Shown here one piece after another: positions 9,646-19,309 of a stretch of 64,000 bases of DNA. Made by a program: the position numbers and the translations under genes. How positions within the stretch are numbered: position 1 is the first letter of the stretch; the number at the start of each line of letters is the position of its first letter. The notes under the pieces are model-generated. The model did no database searches and was not told the DNA's origin. It saw nothing but the letters and a program-made list of their open reading frames with translations. The stretch lies in NCBI RefSeq assembly GCF_009765785.1, contig NZ_LMUT01000003.1, positions 297,570 through 361,569 of the forward strand, written 5' to 3'. The stretch comes from Granulicella sp. L46 (GTDB lineage: Bacteria > Acidobacteriota > Terriglobia > Terriglobales > Acidobacteriaceae).

Positions 9646-9707
9646 CTCCCACTTTCCCCGCGCGCGATCTCACCAGCGAACAGGCTAGACGCACGCGGCG
9701 CTAAAGA

Positions 9708-10079
9708 TCATAGGACGACCGCTAAGCTGTGCAGACACACCAGCACCACAATCGCGACAAGCGCCAGAACAATCCCAGCCCCAAACCAGAATTCCAGAAC
9801 ACCGTCATTCTTGGACCGTGATCCGGCGGTCTGCAAAGGATGCCGCTTGCCTCGGAAATAGAATAGGTAACGAGGCGGCCCCGATCTGTCGCGCTGCTTT
9901 CCTCCCGCCCCAACTCCCGAACCTTCCTCCGAATTCTGTGTCTGCCGTCTTGTAAAGTTGCTTACAACCATTGCGTTGCCTCCGGTAGCCTTGGCCCCCA
10001 CCAGCGAAGAAATGGTCAGGCCAACGCTTCCATCCTCAAAGCTATTCATCGCGGCATAAAGGTGCTGTACGTAATCCAT
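9708..10079 (-). CDS. hypothetical membrane-anchored protein
   Basis: The 123-residue product has a soluble N-terminal part (MDYVQHLYAAMNSFEDG...), a Lys/Arg/Gly-rich middle and a C-terminal hydrophobic helix (GAGIVLALVAIVVLVCLH). The frame is open to 10163, but the ATG at 10079 begins the more protein-like stretch. It shares the C-terminal-anchor architecture of its neighbour at 9436. I recognise no family and offer no function. Confidence 0.45.
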   Translation of the reverse strand: MDYVQHLYAAMNSFEDGSVGLTISSLVGAKATGGNAMVVSNFTRRQTQNSEEGSGVGAGGKQRDRSGPPRYLFYFRGKRHPLQTAGSRSKNDGVLEFWFGAGIVLALVAIVVLVCLHSLAVVL

Positions 10080-10220
10080 TAAATTGTCGTTAGGGTGCAG
10101 GCTCCCGGAACCGCAGCCGGCCCGGTCTTCACCTCTCCGATTACCGCATCTCGTACATCCCAATCACAATCAGGTACACTCTCACCTTCATGGCAAACCA
10201 TGCCCGCGTGAGGCTTCCCC

Positions 10221-11261
10221 ATGGCCCGTCCCTACTGGAGCGGTAAAATCCAGATCTCGCTAGTCTCCTTCGGCGTAAAACTCTTCGTCGCCACCGAAGC
10301 CGCCAGCGACATCCACTTCCATCAGATCGACCGCCGCACCGGCGAGCGCGTCCGCCACCAGAATGTTGCCTCCAGCGCCATCGAACGCAACCCCGACGAA
10401 GCCGCCGACCCCGTCCACAAATCCGACATCGTCAAGGGCTACGAGTACTCCCATGGCCGCTACGTCACCATCGAGCCCGACGAGCTAGCCCACCTCCGCG
10501 TCCCCTCCAAGCGCACCATGGACGTCGCCCAGTTCGTCGACATCGACTCCATCGACCCCGCCTTCTTCGAGAAGCCCTACTTCGTCGTCCCCGAAGACGA
10601 CACCCAGGCCGAAGCCTTTCTCACCATCCGTCAGGCGCTTATCGACACCAACAAGATTGCCCTCTCGCGCATCGCCTTCGGAGGCCGAGAGCACGTCATC
10701 GCTATCGCCCCCGCACCCGCGCACCTATCTGAAAAATCCACCAAATCCACCAAGTCCACAAAATCAAAATCCCCGAAATCCGACGCCACCGCACACCTCG
10801 GCCTCATGGCCTACACTCTTCGCTATGCAGCGGAACTCCGCGACCCTGCTGTCTATTTCGAATCCATCAAGCCTCACACCATCAACGCCGACTCGCTCGC
10901 CCTTGCCAAGGAACTCATCCAGCGCAAGACCGCAGCCTTCGATCCCACGAAGTTCACCGACGGCTACGAAGCCGCCGTCAAAGAACTCGTCGACGCCAAA
11001 CTCAAGCACGCTCCCATCCCCCGCGAAGAGCCCGCACCCCGCTCCCACGGCAAGGTCATCCACCTCATGGACGCCCTCCGCAAGTCGGTCAATGATACAA
11101 AGACCTCAGACACAAAAACCTCAGCGACAAAGCGCACCGATGCCGCCGCCTCCAAGTCCGCCTCCCGCAAAGGACCCACCCTCATCAAGTCTGCGACCAA
11201 ATCCACCCCGCACCGCGAAGCCAAGCCAACCCGGACATCTCCAAAGCGAAAGACCGCATAG
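10221..11261 (+). CDS. ku: Ku DNA end-binding protein
   Basis: The bacterial Ku homodimer threads onto double-strand breaks and recruits LigD. The 346-residue protein begins in the family manner (ARPYWSGKIQISLVSFGVKL) and has the Ku beta-barrel core to about residue 255. The C-terminus is long and rich in Lys, Thr and Ser (from about 285), the usual DNA- and LigD-contacting tail. A Ser/Thr/Lys tract (about 174-190) interrupts the core. Nine bases separate it from ligD, so the two are co-transcribed and make a complete two-component end-joining system. Confidence 0.96.
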   Translation: MARPYWSGKIQISLVSFGVKLFVATEAASDIHFHQIDRRTGERVRHQNVASSAIERNPDEAADPVHKSDIVKGYEYSHGRYVTIEPDELAHLRVPSKRTMDVAQFVDIDSIDPAFFEKPYFVVPEDDTQAEAFLTIRQALIDTNKIALSRIAFGGREHVIAIAPAPAHLSEKSTKSTKSTKSKSPKSDATAHLGLMAYTLRYAAELRDPAVYFESIKPHTINADSLALAKELIQRKTAAFDPTKFTDGYEAAVKELVDAKLKHAPIPREEPAPRSHGKVIHLMDALRKSVNDTKTSDTKTSATKRTDAAASKSASRKGPTLIKSATKSTPHREAKPTRTSPKRKTA

Positions 11262-11270
11262 GACTCCATC

Positions 11271-14252
11271 ATGGCCACCAAGAAATCCGCCTCCAAGTCC
11301 GCCGCCAAGAGCACAGTGCGCAAGCGGGACCCGCACTCCACCGCGGCCTCCTCGGCCGTCGATGCGCAGCTAGAACGTTACCGCTCCATGCGCGACTTCA
11401 GCACCACCGAAGAACCCTCCGGAGCCGGAGCCAACACCAACACCTTCGCCATGCGCAAGCCCTCCACCTCGCGCGGCCTTCCTTTCGTCATCCAGAAACA
11501 CGCTGCCTCTCACCTCCATTACGACTTCCGCCTCAGTTGGGGCGGCGTCCTGAAAAGCTGGGCCATCGCCAAGGGTCCCAGCTATAACCCACAGGAGCGC
11601 CGCCTCGCCATCGAAGTTGAAGACCATCCCCTCGAGTATGGTGGTTTCGAAGGCATCATCCCCCAGGGCCAGTACGGCGGCGGCACCGTCATGATCTGGG
11701 ATCAGGGCAGCTGGTGGCCGCAGCTCGGCAGCGAAAACGTCGACGCCTGCCTCCGCGGCGGCCATCTCAAATTCGAAATGAACGGCTCCAAGATGAAGGG
11801 CAAGTGGGCTCTCATCCGCATGAACCACGCGGCACACGGCCCCAAAGACAAGCCCCAGTGGCTCCTCATCAAGGAGCACGACAAGTACGAGCGCGGACCC
11901 GGCGACCCGGCCATCACCGACGAGCGCCCCAACTCCTCAGTAACCGGCCGATCTATAGATCAAATTGCGCACGCCCAGGATCACGTCTGGAACTCCAACC
12001 GCAGCGATCCTCTCCAATCGGCCGCCGCCCCCAAGTCCGTCGCCAAGTCCGCCACCAAAAAATCCGCATCCGCGTCCGCCAAAAAGCCCTCGCCCCCACC
12101 CACTCCATCCATCGATCTCCGCGATCTCCCCCGCGAGCGTCAGCCCGACTTCATCTCCCCGCAGCTAGCCTTTGAAGCCGAGTCCACCCCCGACACCGAC
12201 GACTGGATCCACGAGCTCAAACTCGACGGCTACCGCATCCAAGCCCGCAAGTCCGGCAACCAGGTCCAACTCCTCACCCGCAAGGGCATCGACTGGACCC
12301 ACCGCATGCCCGACATCGCGAAGGGCGTCGCCAATCTCCCCGTCCGCGAATGCACCCTCGACGGCGAAGTCGTCGTCCTCTCCACCGACGGCAACTCCAG
12401 CTTCGCGCTTCTGCAAGCTTCCTTCCAGAACGCCGAAACTCATCCCCTCACCTACTTCGTCTTCGACCTCCTCCACATCGACGGCCACGATACCCGCGAC
12501 TTATCCCTTCGCGAGCGCAAACAGCTCCTCGCCCCCCTCCTCCCACCCGACGACGAAACCATCCGCTTCTCCGAAGACATCCCCGGCAACGGTGAAACCG
12601 TCTTCCGCAAAGCCTGCGCCCTGCACGCCGAAGGCATCATCTCCAAGCGCGCCGACGCACCCTATCGCAGCACCCGCTCTTCCGACTGGCTCAAGTCCAA
12701 ATGTCTCCACGAGCAGGAGCTCGTCATCGCCGGCTTCACTCTCTCCAGCGAAGGCCCCGACCGTGTCGGAGCCCTCCTCCTCGGCTACTACCCTCCTGTA
12801 AAGCGCGGCCCCAAAACGCCTCGCCACCTCATCTACGCCGGCCGAACCGGCACCGGCTTCACCCAGAAAGCGCGCCGCGATCTCCTCACCCAGCTCGTCA
12901 AACTCCGCGTCCCCGAGTCTGCCTTCCAGCGCATCCCCCACGATGCCACCCGCGACGTCTTCTGGGTTCGCCCCACCCTCGTCGCTCAGGTCCGCTTCGC
13001 CACCTGGACCTCCGATAACCTCGTCCGCCAGGCCGCCTTCCTCGGCCTCCGCGAAGACAAGTCCGCCACCGAAGTCGTGCGCGAATCCGCCACCGTCGCT
13101 CCCAAACCCAAGCGCTCCAACGCAAAGCAGAGCAAGGCCGCCCACGCCGCCACCAAACCCAACAAGCCCCGCACCCAAGCAGCGCATCGCCCCAAAACCC
13201 TGCAGCACTTCGCCCTGACCCCAACCAAGTCTCCCAGATCGAAGACCCCAAACCCCATGCCCCCCAAGTCCGCACCCGCAAAGCAGACCCCCACCAAATC
13301 CGTCACCGCAAAATCCATCCCCGCTAAAACCACCCCAAAAAAGTCCACGCCCCCCAGGCCAACTCTCGCAGTCCGCGAAGGACCAGCACTCACTCACCCC
13401 GACAAAATCCTAGACCCCACCTCCGGCCTCACCAAGCAGCTGCTCGCCGACTACTACGCCATCGCCGCCGAACGCATGCTTCCCTACATCGCCAACCGCC
13501 CCCTCTCGCTCGTTCGCTGCCCCCAAGGATCCGGCAAGCCCTGCTTCTTCCAGAAGCACGTCAACAACTACCTCCCGCCCGGCATCAAGACCATCGACAT
13601 CCAGGACAAAACCTCCTCCGCCCCCGAGCCTTACATCACGCTCGATACCGCCGAAGCCCTCGTCTCCCTCGCCCAGATGAACGTCCTCGAGATCCACCCC
13701 TGGGGTTCCACCAACGACGACCTCGAGCACCCCGACCGCCTCATCTTCGATCTCGATCCCGACGCCGAACTCCCCTGGCTCACCGTCGCCGCCGCGGCCG
13801 CCGAAGTCCGCCAGCGCCTCAAGAATCTCGGCATCGAAAGCTTCCTCAAGCTCACCGGCGGCAAAGGCCTGCACATCGTCGCGCCCATCCAGCCCACCCT
13901 CACCTGGACCGAGCTCAAGACCGCTTCCCACAACTTCGTCCTCTCCATGGAGCGCCAAAACCCCGACCTCTATCTCACCAAGATGACCAAGTCCTCGCGC
14001 GTAGGCCGCATCTTCCTCGACTATCTCCGCAACCAGCGCGGCGCAACGGCAGTCGCCCCCTACTCCCCCCGCGCCCGCGCCGGCGCCACCATCTCGCTCC
14101 CGCTACCCTGGACAGCCCTAACCCGCGACGTCCACCCCGTCCTCTCCGTGTACGACGTAGCCGCCCACCACACCCGCCTCCGCGCCGACCCCTGGAAGGC
14201 CTTCCTAACCACCCACCAGCAACTTCACCCCAAACAATTCGCCGCCCTCTAA
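11271..14252 (+). CDS. ligD: multifunctional DNA ligase D (nuclease-ligase-polymerase)
   Basis: A 993-residue repair enzyme for non-homologous end joining. The domain order is PE-LIG-POL. The 3'-phosphoesterase domain is at about 60-210 (HLHYDFRL near 82). The ATP-dependent ligase domain is at about 290-600, with the adenylated lysine in ELKLDGYR near 316. The primase-polymerase domain runs from about 700 to the end (LIFDLDPDAELPW near 825, LTGGKGLHIVAP). Two Lys/Ser/Pro-rich linkers (about 255-285 and 605-705) separate the domains. This order matches Pseudomonas-type LigD, not the mycobacterial POL-PE-LIG order. It follows ku directly. Confidence 0.96.
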   Translation: MATKKSASKSAAKSTVRKRDPHSTAASSAVDAQLERYRSMRDFSTTEEPSGAGANTNTFAMRKPSTSRGLPFVIQKHAASHLHYDFRLSWGGVLKSWAIAKGPSYNPQERRLAIEVEDHPLEYGGFEGIIPQGQYGGGTVMIWDQGSWWPQLGSENVDACLRGGHLKFEMNGSKMKGKWALIRMNHAAHGPKDKPQWLLIKEHDKYERGPGDPAITDERPNSSVTGRSIDQIAHAQDHVWNSNRSDPLQSAAAPKSVAKSATKKSASASAKKPSPPPTPSIDLRDLPRERQPDFISPQLAFEAESTPDTDDWIHELKLDGYRIQARKSGNQVQLLTRKGIDWTHRMPDIAKGVANLPVRECTLDGEVVVLSTDGNSSFALLQASFQNAETHPLTYFVFDLLHIDGHDTRDLSLRERKQLLAPLLPPDDETIRFSEDIPGNGETVFRKACALHAEGIISKRADAPYRSTRSSDWLKSKCLHEQELVIAGFTLSSEGPDRVGALLLGYYPPVKRGPKTPRHLIYAGRTGTGFTQKARRDLLTQLVKLRVPESAFQRIPHDATRDVFWVRPTLVAQVRFATWTSDNLVRQAAFLGLREDKSATEVVRESATVAPKPKRSNAKQSKAAHAATKPNKPRTQAAHRPKTLQHFALTPTKSPRSKTPNPMPPKSAPAKQTPTKSVTAKSIPAKTTPKKSTPPRPTLAVREGPALTHPDKILDPTSGLTKQLLADYYAIAAERMLPYIANRPLSLVRCPQGSGKPCFFQKHVNNYLPPGIKTIDIQDKTSSAPEPYITLDTAEALVSLAQMNVLEIHPWGSTNDDLEHPDRLIFDLDPDAELPWLTVAAAAAEVRQRLKNLGIESFLKLTGGKGLHIVAPIQPTLTWTELKTASHNFVLSMERQNPDLYLTKMTKSSRVGRIFLDYLRNQRGATAVAPYSPRARAGATISLPLPWTALTRDVHPVLSVYDVAAHHTRLRADPWKAFLTTHQQLHPKQFAAL

Positions 14253-14276
14253 CCTCAACCCGTAAGCGCGTGATAC

Positions 14277-15551
14277 CTAGCAGGGGATGTCGCCCAACCG
14301 GCCCTCCATGCGGCGTAGCAGCGGCGCGATCGTCAACCCTTGCACCACCACCGAGAAGACAACCGTGATGTACGTCGCTGCCAGCAGCAGATTGCGCGCA
14401 CCTGCCGGCTCCGTTGGCAGCGATAGCGCAAGCGCAACCGCCAACGCACCGCGCAACCCTCCCCACGTCAACACCGCCACGTTCCCCGTAACTCTCTGGC
14501 GGCAAACTGCGAGCGTCCGCACCACTGCCATCACGCTGGCGTACCGCGCAAGCAGCACAATCGGAATCGCGATCAATCCCGCCGTCAACAACGAGTAGCT
14601 AAGCGGAAGTACAAGCAGCTCGAGCCCAAGCAGAAGAAAGAGAACGACATTCATGATGTCGTCGATCAGTTCCCAGAAGTTTTCCAGGTGGTCTCGCGTT
14701 GTGGGCGACATAGCGAACCGCCGCGCAGTCCCGCTGACCATAAGCCCGGCCGCCACCGCCTCCAGCGGAGCCGAAAGACGAAGCATATCCGCGAGCGTAT
14801 AGCCGCCCATCGCCAACGCAAGCGTCAGCATCACCTCGACCCGATAGCTGTCGACCATCCGAATCAGACGATACGTAAGATAGCCGAGCACCATTCCCAT
14901 CGCGATGCCACCACCCGCCTCCACAAGCAATAAACCGCCGAAGGCAGCTGGAGATGGCAAGCCTCCATGGGCTGACCCCTTCGTAGATGCACCTAGAAGT
15001 GCCACGAAGATCACAGCACCGACCCCATCGTTAAACAACGATTCGCCCGCAAGCTGAACTTTGAGTTCTGCCGGCGCACCAACACGCTGCAGCATGTCCA
15101 ACACGGCAATAGGGTCCGTAGGCGAAATCAATGCTCCAAAGAGCAACGCTTCCATCGTGCTGATTGGAATGCCAACCAGGTGCAGACAGGTCCTGAACAG
15201 AAATCCGACAATCACTGTAGAAAGAGCGGTCGCGAAAATCGACAGGCTGAGCACAGAAACGCGCTCGCGTCCAAGCTCCTTGAGGTCAAGTTGCAGAGCT
15301 CCGGCGAACAGCAGGAACGCCAGCATACCGTGCAGCACAACCTGGTTGAAATCAATTCCAGCCACGACCAACTGAGCGCTCGCCCGAAATTCGGGAACAG
15401 CATGCCCACCCACGATCAGCACGCACGCCGCCGCCAACGACAGCAACATCGTACCGACGCTGCTTGGCAACCGAAGTACTCGATAACTGAGAAAGCTGAA
15501 CAGCGCCCCGAGTGTCACCAAAGCACTGAGCAGCGCGAACGAAGGCATCAT
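14277..15551 (-). CDS. CPA1-family Na+/H+ antiporter
   Basis: A 424-residue membrane protein with about a dozen hydrophobic helices. It has the hallmark ion-site segments GALISPTDPIAVLDML and ESLFNDGVGAVIFV of NhaP/CPA1 exchangers, and the conserved GGLRGALAVALALS. The open frame extends to 15731, but I choose the ATG at 15551. GGAGGT lies seven bases upstream, and the extension is Arg-rich and overlaps nothing useful. It exchanges cytoplasmic Na+ (or K+) for H+, so a role in pH and salt balance is likely. Confidence 0.9.
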   Translation of the reverse strand: MMPSFALLSALVTLGALFSFLSYRVLRLPSSVGTMLLSLAAACVLIVGGHAVPEFRASAQLVVAGIDFNQVVLHGMLAFLLFAGALQLDLKELGRERVSVLSLSIFATALSTVIVGFLFRTCLHLVGIPISTMEALLFGALISPTDPIAVLDMLQRVGAPAELKVQLAGESLFNDGVGAVIFVALLGASTKGSAHGGLPSPAAFGGLLLVEAGGGIAMGMVLGYLTYRLIRMVDSYRVEVMLTLALAMGGYTLADMLRLSAPLEAVAAGLMVSGTARRFAMSPTTRDHLENFWELIDDIMNVVLFLLLGLELLVLPLSYSLLTAGLIAIPIVLLARYASVMAVVRTLAVCRQRVTGNVAVLTWGGLRGALAVALALSLPTEPAGARNLLLAATYITVVFSVVVQGLTIAPLLRRMEGRLGDIPC

Positions 15552-15699
15552 GTCGGCTACCTCCACAATAGACGATGAGCGTCCGACGTTCTCCACCACC
15601 CTCGCCCGATCACATAAGCCCTCGGAAGTCGGCATTGCAACCGTAATCAGAAGCCTGCGCTTGCGAATCGATCGCCGTTGCAATGAGCGTTTCAGAGGA

Positions 15700-16128
15700 T
15701 TACGCCGGAGGCGGTGGAGGAGGCAGGACACCGAGTTGCGCCATCAGGCCTAGACCATCCATGAGGATACGAGTGTCCTTGATGCGGCCATCCTCCAGAC
15801 GGTCAAATACAATTCCCCAGACGCGCACACGCCGCCCGGTTGCGGGAATGCCGAGAAATGTACCGTCGTGAGTGCCGGTCCATTCGAAACGACTGGCGAC
15901 TTTGTCATTCTCCGTAATTTGCTCCTGAATGGAAAAAACGATATCCGGAAAACCTGCGCGCATGGCGCGGATGATGTCTTTCAGACCGTCAAGTCCGGGA
16001 CCCTGCCCAGGCAGTGGAACCTGTTCAACCACATCTTCCCAGACATATTCTGCCGCCGCCTCGATGTTTCCCCGTGTGATCACTTCGTCCACAAAGCTGC
16101 GGACGATCGTGGCATTGTCTTGCGCCAT
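15700..16128 (-). CDS. SnoaL-like ester-cyclase-family protein
   Basis: A 142-residue protein of the NTF2/SnoaL fold. The opening [25 protein letters not shown] and the later [21 protein letters not shown] are typical of the 'ester cyclase' group. Most bacterial members have no assigned substrate. The C-terminus ends in a run of six prolines. An AAGGAGAA ribosome site lies upstream of the ATG at 16128. It is transcribed towards the antiporter gene and could share a transcript with it. Confidence 0.85.
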   Translation of the reverse strand: MAQDNATIVRSFVDEVITRGNIEAAAEYVWEDVVEQVPLPGQGPGLDGLKDIIRAMRAGFPDIVFSIQEQITENDKVASRFEWTGTHDGTFLGIPATGRRVRVWGIVFDRLEDGRIKDTRILMDGLGLMAQLGVLPPPPPPA

Positions 16129-16313
16129 TAACTTCTCCTTTGGATACTGAACCCAGAATTATATCGATGCCATCGAGCCAGAAGGCTAGCCGCCCTCCTT
16201 TTCTCCTCATGACAATCGACCCGGCGCGTATTGAAAATCCGCCTTCCCTTCAGAAGCAACAGTCTGTCCTCCAATTTGTTAACATGATTCTTTCCTCCTC
16301 GAAGGAGCGACCC

Positions 16314-17873
16314 ATGTCCGCAATCGCAACGCCTCCCACCTCCACCACCCCCGCCATCACCGAGCTCAACCACTGGATCAACGGCGTCCCCACGCCCAGC
16401 ACCTCAAACCGTTTCGCCGACGTCTACCACCCAGCCACAGGCCGCATCCAATCCCGCGTCCCCCTCGCCACTGCCACCGAAGTCGACGCCGCTGTAGCCG
16501 CCGCCGCAGCAGCCTTCCCCGACTGGTCCGCCCAGCCACCCCTCCGCCGCGCCCGCGTCCTCTTCCGCTTCCGCGAAATCTTCGAGCGCCGCCTCGACGA
16601 AGTCGCCGCCCTCATCAACCGCGAGCACGGCAAAGTCTTCTCCGACGCCCGCGGCGAAGCCACCCGGGGTCTCGAAAACATCGAGTTCGCCACCGGCATC
16701 CCTCACCTCCTCAAAGGCGAGCTCACCGAACAAGTAGGTGCTGGCGTCGACAGCTATTCCATGCGCCAACCCCTCGGCGTAGTAGCCGGCATCACCCCCT
16801 TTAACTTCCCCGCCATGGTCCCGATGTGGATGTTCCCCATCGCCCTCGCCTGCGGCAACACCTTCGTCCTCAAACCCTCAGAGCGCGACCCCAGCTCCTC
16901 CAACCTCCTCGCCGAAATGCTCAAGGAAGCCGGCCTCCCCGACGGCGTCTTCAACGTAGTCCACGGCGACAAGGTCGCAGTCGACGCCATCCTCAACCAC
17001 CCCACCATCCAGGCCGTAAGCTTCGTAGGCTCCACGCCCATCGCCGAATATGTCTACCGCACCGCCACCGCCACCGGCAAACGCGTGCAAGCTCTAGGCG
17101 GAGCCAAGAACCACATGATCGTCATGCCCGACGCCGACCTAGATCAAGCAGCCGACGCACTAGTAGGTGCCGCCTACGGTTCAGCCGGCGAGCGCTGCAT
17201 GGCGATCAGCGTGGCCGTAACGGTAGGCGCCCACACCGCCGACGCCCTCATCAACAAACTAGAATCCCGCATCGCCGATCTACGCATAGGCGACGGCGCA
17301 GCAGACGCACCTAACGGCGAGTCAGACCTCGGCCCCCTCATCACCCGCGCCCACCTAGACAAAGTCACCAGCTACATAGCTCTAGGCGAAGAAGAAGGCG
17401 CAGAGCTAGTAGTAGACGGCCGCAAGATAACTGACAACGAACAACTGAGAACTGAGAACGGCTTTTTCTTAGGCGCGACCCTCTTCGACCACGTCAAGCC
17501 CACCATGCGCATCTACAAGGAAGAAATCTTCGGACCCGTCCTGGGCGTAGTCCGCGCCAACAACTTCGAGACCGCGCTCCAACTCATCAACGACCACGAG
17601 TTCGGCAACGGCACCAGCATCTTCACCCGCGACGGCGACACCGCCCGCGACTTCGCCCGCCGCGTCCAGGCCGGCATGGTCGGCATCAACGTCCCCATCC
17701 CCGTCCCCATGGCCTTCCACAGCTTCGGCGGATGGAAGCGTTCCCTCTTCGGCGACCACGCCATCTACGGTCCCGAAGGCGTCCGCTTCTACACCCGCTT
17801 AAAAACCGTCACCGCCCGCTGGCCCACCGGCATCCGCTCCGGCGTAGACACAACCATGCCCACCCTCGGCTAA
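16314..17873 (+). CDS. mmsA: CoA-acylating methylmalonate-semialdehyde dehydrogenase
   Basis: It oxidises methylmalonate semialdehyde (and malonate semialdehyde) to propionyl-CoA or acetyl-CoA in valine and inositol breakdown. The 519-residue aldehyde dehydrogenase has MmsA-type features: [31 protein letters not shown], the catalytic cysteine in [14 protein letters not shown] (near 293) and [10 protein letters not shown]. The frame is open from 16140, but the ATG at 16314 has GAAGGAG seven bases upstream and gives the normal length. No other valine-degradation genes are adjacent. Confidence 0.93.
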   Translation: MSAIATPPTSTTPAITELNHWINGVPTPSTSNRFADVYHPATGRIQSRVPLATATEVDAAVAAAAAAFPDWSAQPPLRRARVLFRFREIFERRLDEVAALINREHGKVFSDARGEATRGLENIEFATGIPHLLKGELTEQVGAGVDSYSMRQPLGVVAGITPFNFPAMVPMWMFPIALACGNTFVLKPSERDPSSSNLLAEMLKEAGLPDGVFNVVHGDKVAVDAILNHPTIQAVSFVGSTPIAEYVYRTATATGKRVQALGGAKNHMIVMPDADLDQAADALVGAAYGSAGERCMAISVAVTVGAHTADALINKLESRIADLRIGDGAADAPNGESDLGPLITRAHLDKVTSYIALGEEEGAELVVDGRKITDNEQLRTENGFFLGATLFDHVKPTMRIYKEEIFGPVLGVVRANNFETALQLINDHEFGNGTSIFTRDGDTARDFARRVQAGMVGINVPIPVPMAFHSFGGWKRSLFGDHAIYGPEGVRFYTRLKTVTARWPTGIRSGVDTTMPTLG

Positions 17874-17884
17874 CTCTTCGCCTA

Positions 17885-17990
17885 GCACGTGCACTTGCTG
17901 TGCTGTTGCTGTCGCTGTTGCTCTTGCTGTTGCTGTTGCTCTTGCTTTTCTGGCTGTCATTCCGAGCGCAGCGAGGAACCTGCTTCTCGC
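17885..17990. repeat. short composite repeat: TTGCTN array plus flank element
   Basis: A run of TTGCTG/TTGCTC units (about 17894-17948) is followed by TTTCTGGCTGTCATTCCGAG and CGCAGCGAGGAACCTGCTTCT. The right flank is nearly identical to that of the hexamer array at 7345-7560, so the two loci carry versions of one composite element with different array lengths and units. Confidence 0.75.
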
Positions 17991-18053
17991 GCGTAGCGCG
18001 CCCGTTCTTCCCCGCCACCAATACCGACATCCGTTGCAGATAGAAGCGATCGT

Positions 18054-18605
18054 CTACTTCTCCGCTGTAGGAGGCACCAGCCCCTTCAGCCGCAGATACG
18101 TCGACAGTTCCGCATACTGTTCATTGTCATGCGACACGTTCCCCCACGCCAACCCAATGCGAGAACGCTTCACCGGTCCCAACGTCAGGGTCTCCGTGAT
18201 TGTCGCATCCGTCAGAGCACCATAAGCCGTATCGCAAGCAGCGAACGAAGCCTTCAGCCCGGCAAGCACTGTTGCCTTATCCGCCGTATCACTCGGCACC
18301 GACTTCGGATCGACCGTCGTCCCATTCAGCGCCGAGCACACATGAAACTGCGCCTCGGTCACGTGATTCACAATCCGCGCAAACGTCCGTATATCAGCCG
18401 TCGGCTTGTACTGATAGTCCGCCTCCGGCATCTTCTCCGCCGCCTTCAAAACATTCGGCTTCAACCGGTTATACGCAGCCTGCACTTCAGCCGCAGGTCC
18501 AACCGGCCCAGCAGGTGCAGGAGCCGCAGCAGGTGCCTGCGCCACGCACACCGCGCACGAAACCATAAAAACGAACGCCGCAAACGTAATTCCAACACGC
18601 GTCAT
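18054..18605 (-). CDS. secreted DinB-like protein
   Basis: A 183-residue protein with a signal peptide (MTRVGITFAAFVFMVSCAVCVAQ) and an Ala/Pro-rich linker. The remainder resembles the four-helix DinB/YfiT metal-binding superfamily, with histidines at IVNHVTEAQFH and GNVSHDNEQYAEL in the places where DinB proteins bind a metal. The frame is open to 18653, but the ATG at 18605 has GAGGAG upstream. Secreted DinB-like proteins are frequent in acidobacteria and their role is unknown. It is the last gene before the tRNA scar. Confidence 0.8.
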   Translation of the reverse strand: MTRVGITFAAFVFMVSCAVCVAQAPAAAPAPAGPVGPAAEVQAAYNRLKPNVLKAAEKMPEADYQYKPTADIRTFARIVNHVTEAQFHVCSALNGTTVDPKSVPSDTADKATVLAGLKASFAACDTAYGALTDATITETLTLGPVKRSRIGLAWGNVSHDNEQYAELSTYLRLKGLVPPTAEK

Positions 18606-18799
18606 ATCTCTCCTCATCTTTCCGAACCCTCTGCTGCGTAAGCTTACCCGCAAACTTCAGCGACAGGCAATCCTCGCCGCTCAACAATCACCGCTCCACC
18701 CACTCCGCCACAAAAAAAGAAAAGTGCGACCCATTCACGGTCACACTCTCGCACATTCGCTCTAACGATCACGTCGAATGAATAAATTCGCAAATTCTA

Positions 18800-18844
18800 T
18801 GGAGCCGACGAACGGACTTGAACCGTTGACCTGCTGATTACGAA
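18800..18844 (-). other. 3' fragment of tRNA-Thr(CGT): island attachment site
   Basis: On the minus strand this reads as the 3' part of a tRNA: loop TTCGTAA (anticodon CGT, Thr), stem TCAGC, variable AGGTC, T-arm AACGG-TTCAAGT-CCGTT, acceptor CGTCGGC, then T and CCA. Homology stops at the 5' edge of the anticodon loop. The bases that should form the other stem strand (GCTGA) are replaced by GGCCG-type sequence and no 5' half follows. Tyrosine-recombinase islands leave exactly such a duplicated 3' portion at one border. The intact gene should lie at the other border, to the right and probably outside the window. Confidence 0.85.
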
Positions 18845-19309
18845 ACGGCCCCGCCCTGTGTAAGTTATTGTGTAGTAAGGCTCGTTGGAGGAGATTTCCG
18901 GGTATTGCTGGGCGTTTCTGGCCCTATTTGTACACCACTTGTACACCACCATTGAGGAGTTGATTGTTGCTCATCACCTCGCAGAGCGGGTCGTCCGGAG
19001 CCCGACCAAGAGACCTGCGTGCGTCAGCACGCAAGACCTCTTGGAAGGACGTTACGGGAAGGAAGGCCCGATTCCATGAGTGCGCTGCTAGGTGTCGCGA
19101 CTCATGATTTAATCACCGCTTCCACGCCTTGGAACTGTCAAAAGCGTAAGTTATTGACGGATAAGTGGTTGAAGACGGCATAACCGGAAAAACCGGCCTA
19201 ATCGGCGCCCTTTGACACCAAATCTGTGGGCCGTGAGCTGGGTCGTGGCGGGCCAGCTCCCCATTATTTCGTCCTCCGGAAACGGATGCAAGTAACCTTG
19301 AGGCAGGAC
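18845..19309. other. island edge without a recognisable gene; long palindrome
   Basis: No convincing gene is present. The stretch holds the tandem 11-mers (18928) and an interrupted palindrome at 19006-19044 in which CCAAGAG pairs with CTCTTGG and TGCGTGC with GCACGCA around a GTCA loop. The 11-base string GTAAGTTATTG occurs twice (about 18859 and 19144). The palindrome has no T-run after it, so a simple terminator is unlikely. A small RNA or a recombination site would fit. Confidence 0.6.
18928..18949. repeat. tandem 11-bp direct repeat near the att site
   Basis: TTGTACACCAC occurs twice without a spacer (18928-18938, 18939-18949), 84 bases inside the tRNA fragment. Short direct repeats at this distance are what integrase arm-type binding sites look like, but no integrase gene is present nearby, so the role is inferred. 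Confidence 0.6.

Noticed and set aside
15552-15731. 60-residue N-terminal extension of the antiporter
   Set aside because: It is Arg-rich without helices, and a strong GGAGGT precedes the internal ATG at 15551.
18800-18870. Complete tRNA or tRNA with a group I intron
   Set aside because: Only the 3' part from the anticodon loop is present and no 5' half was seen in the next several hundred bases on the minus strand.
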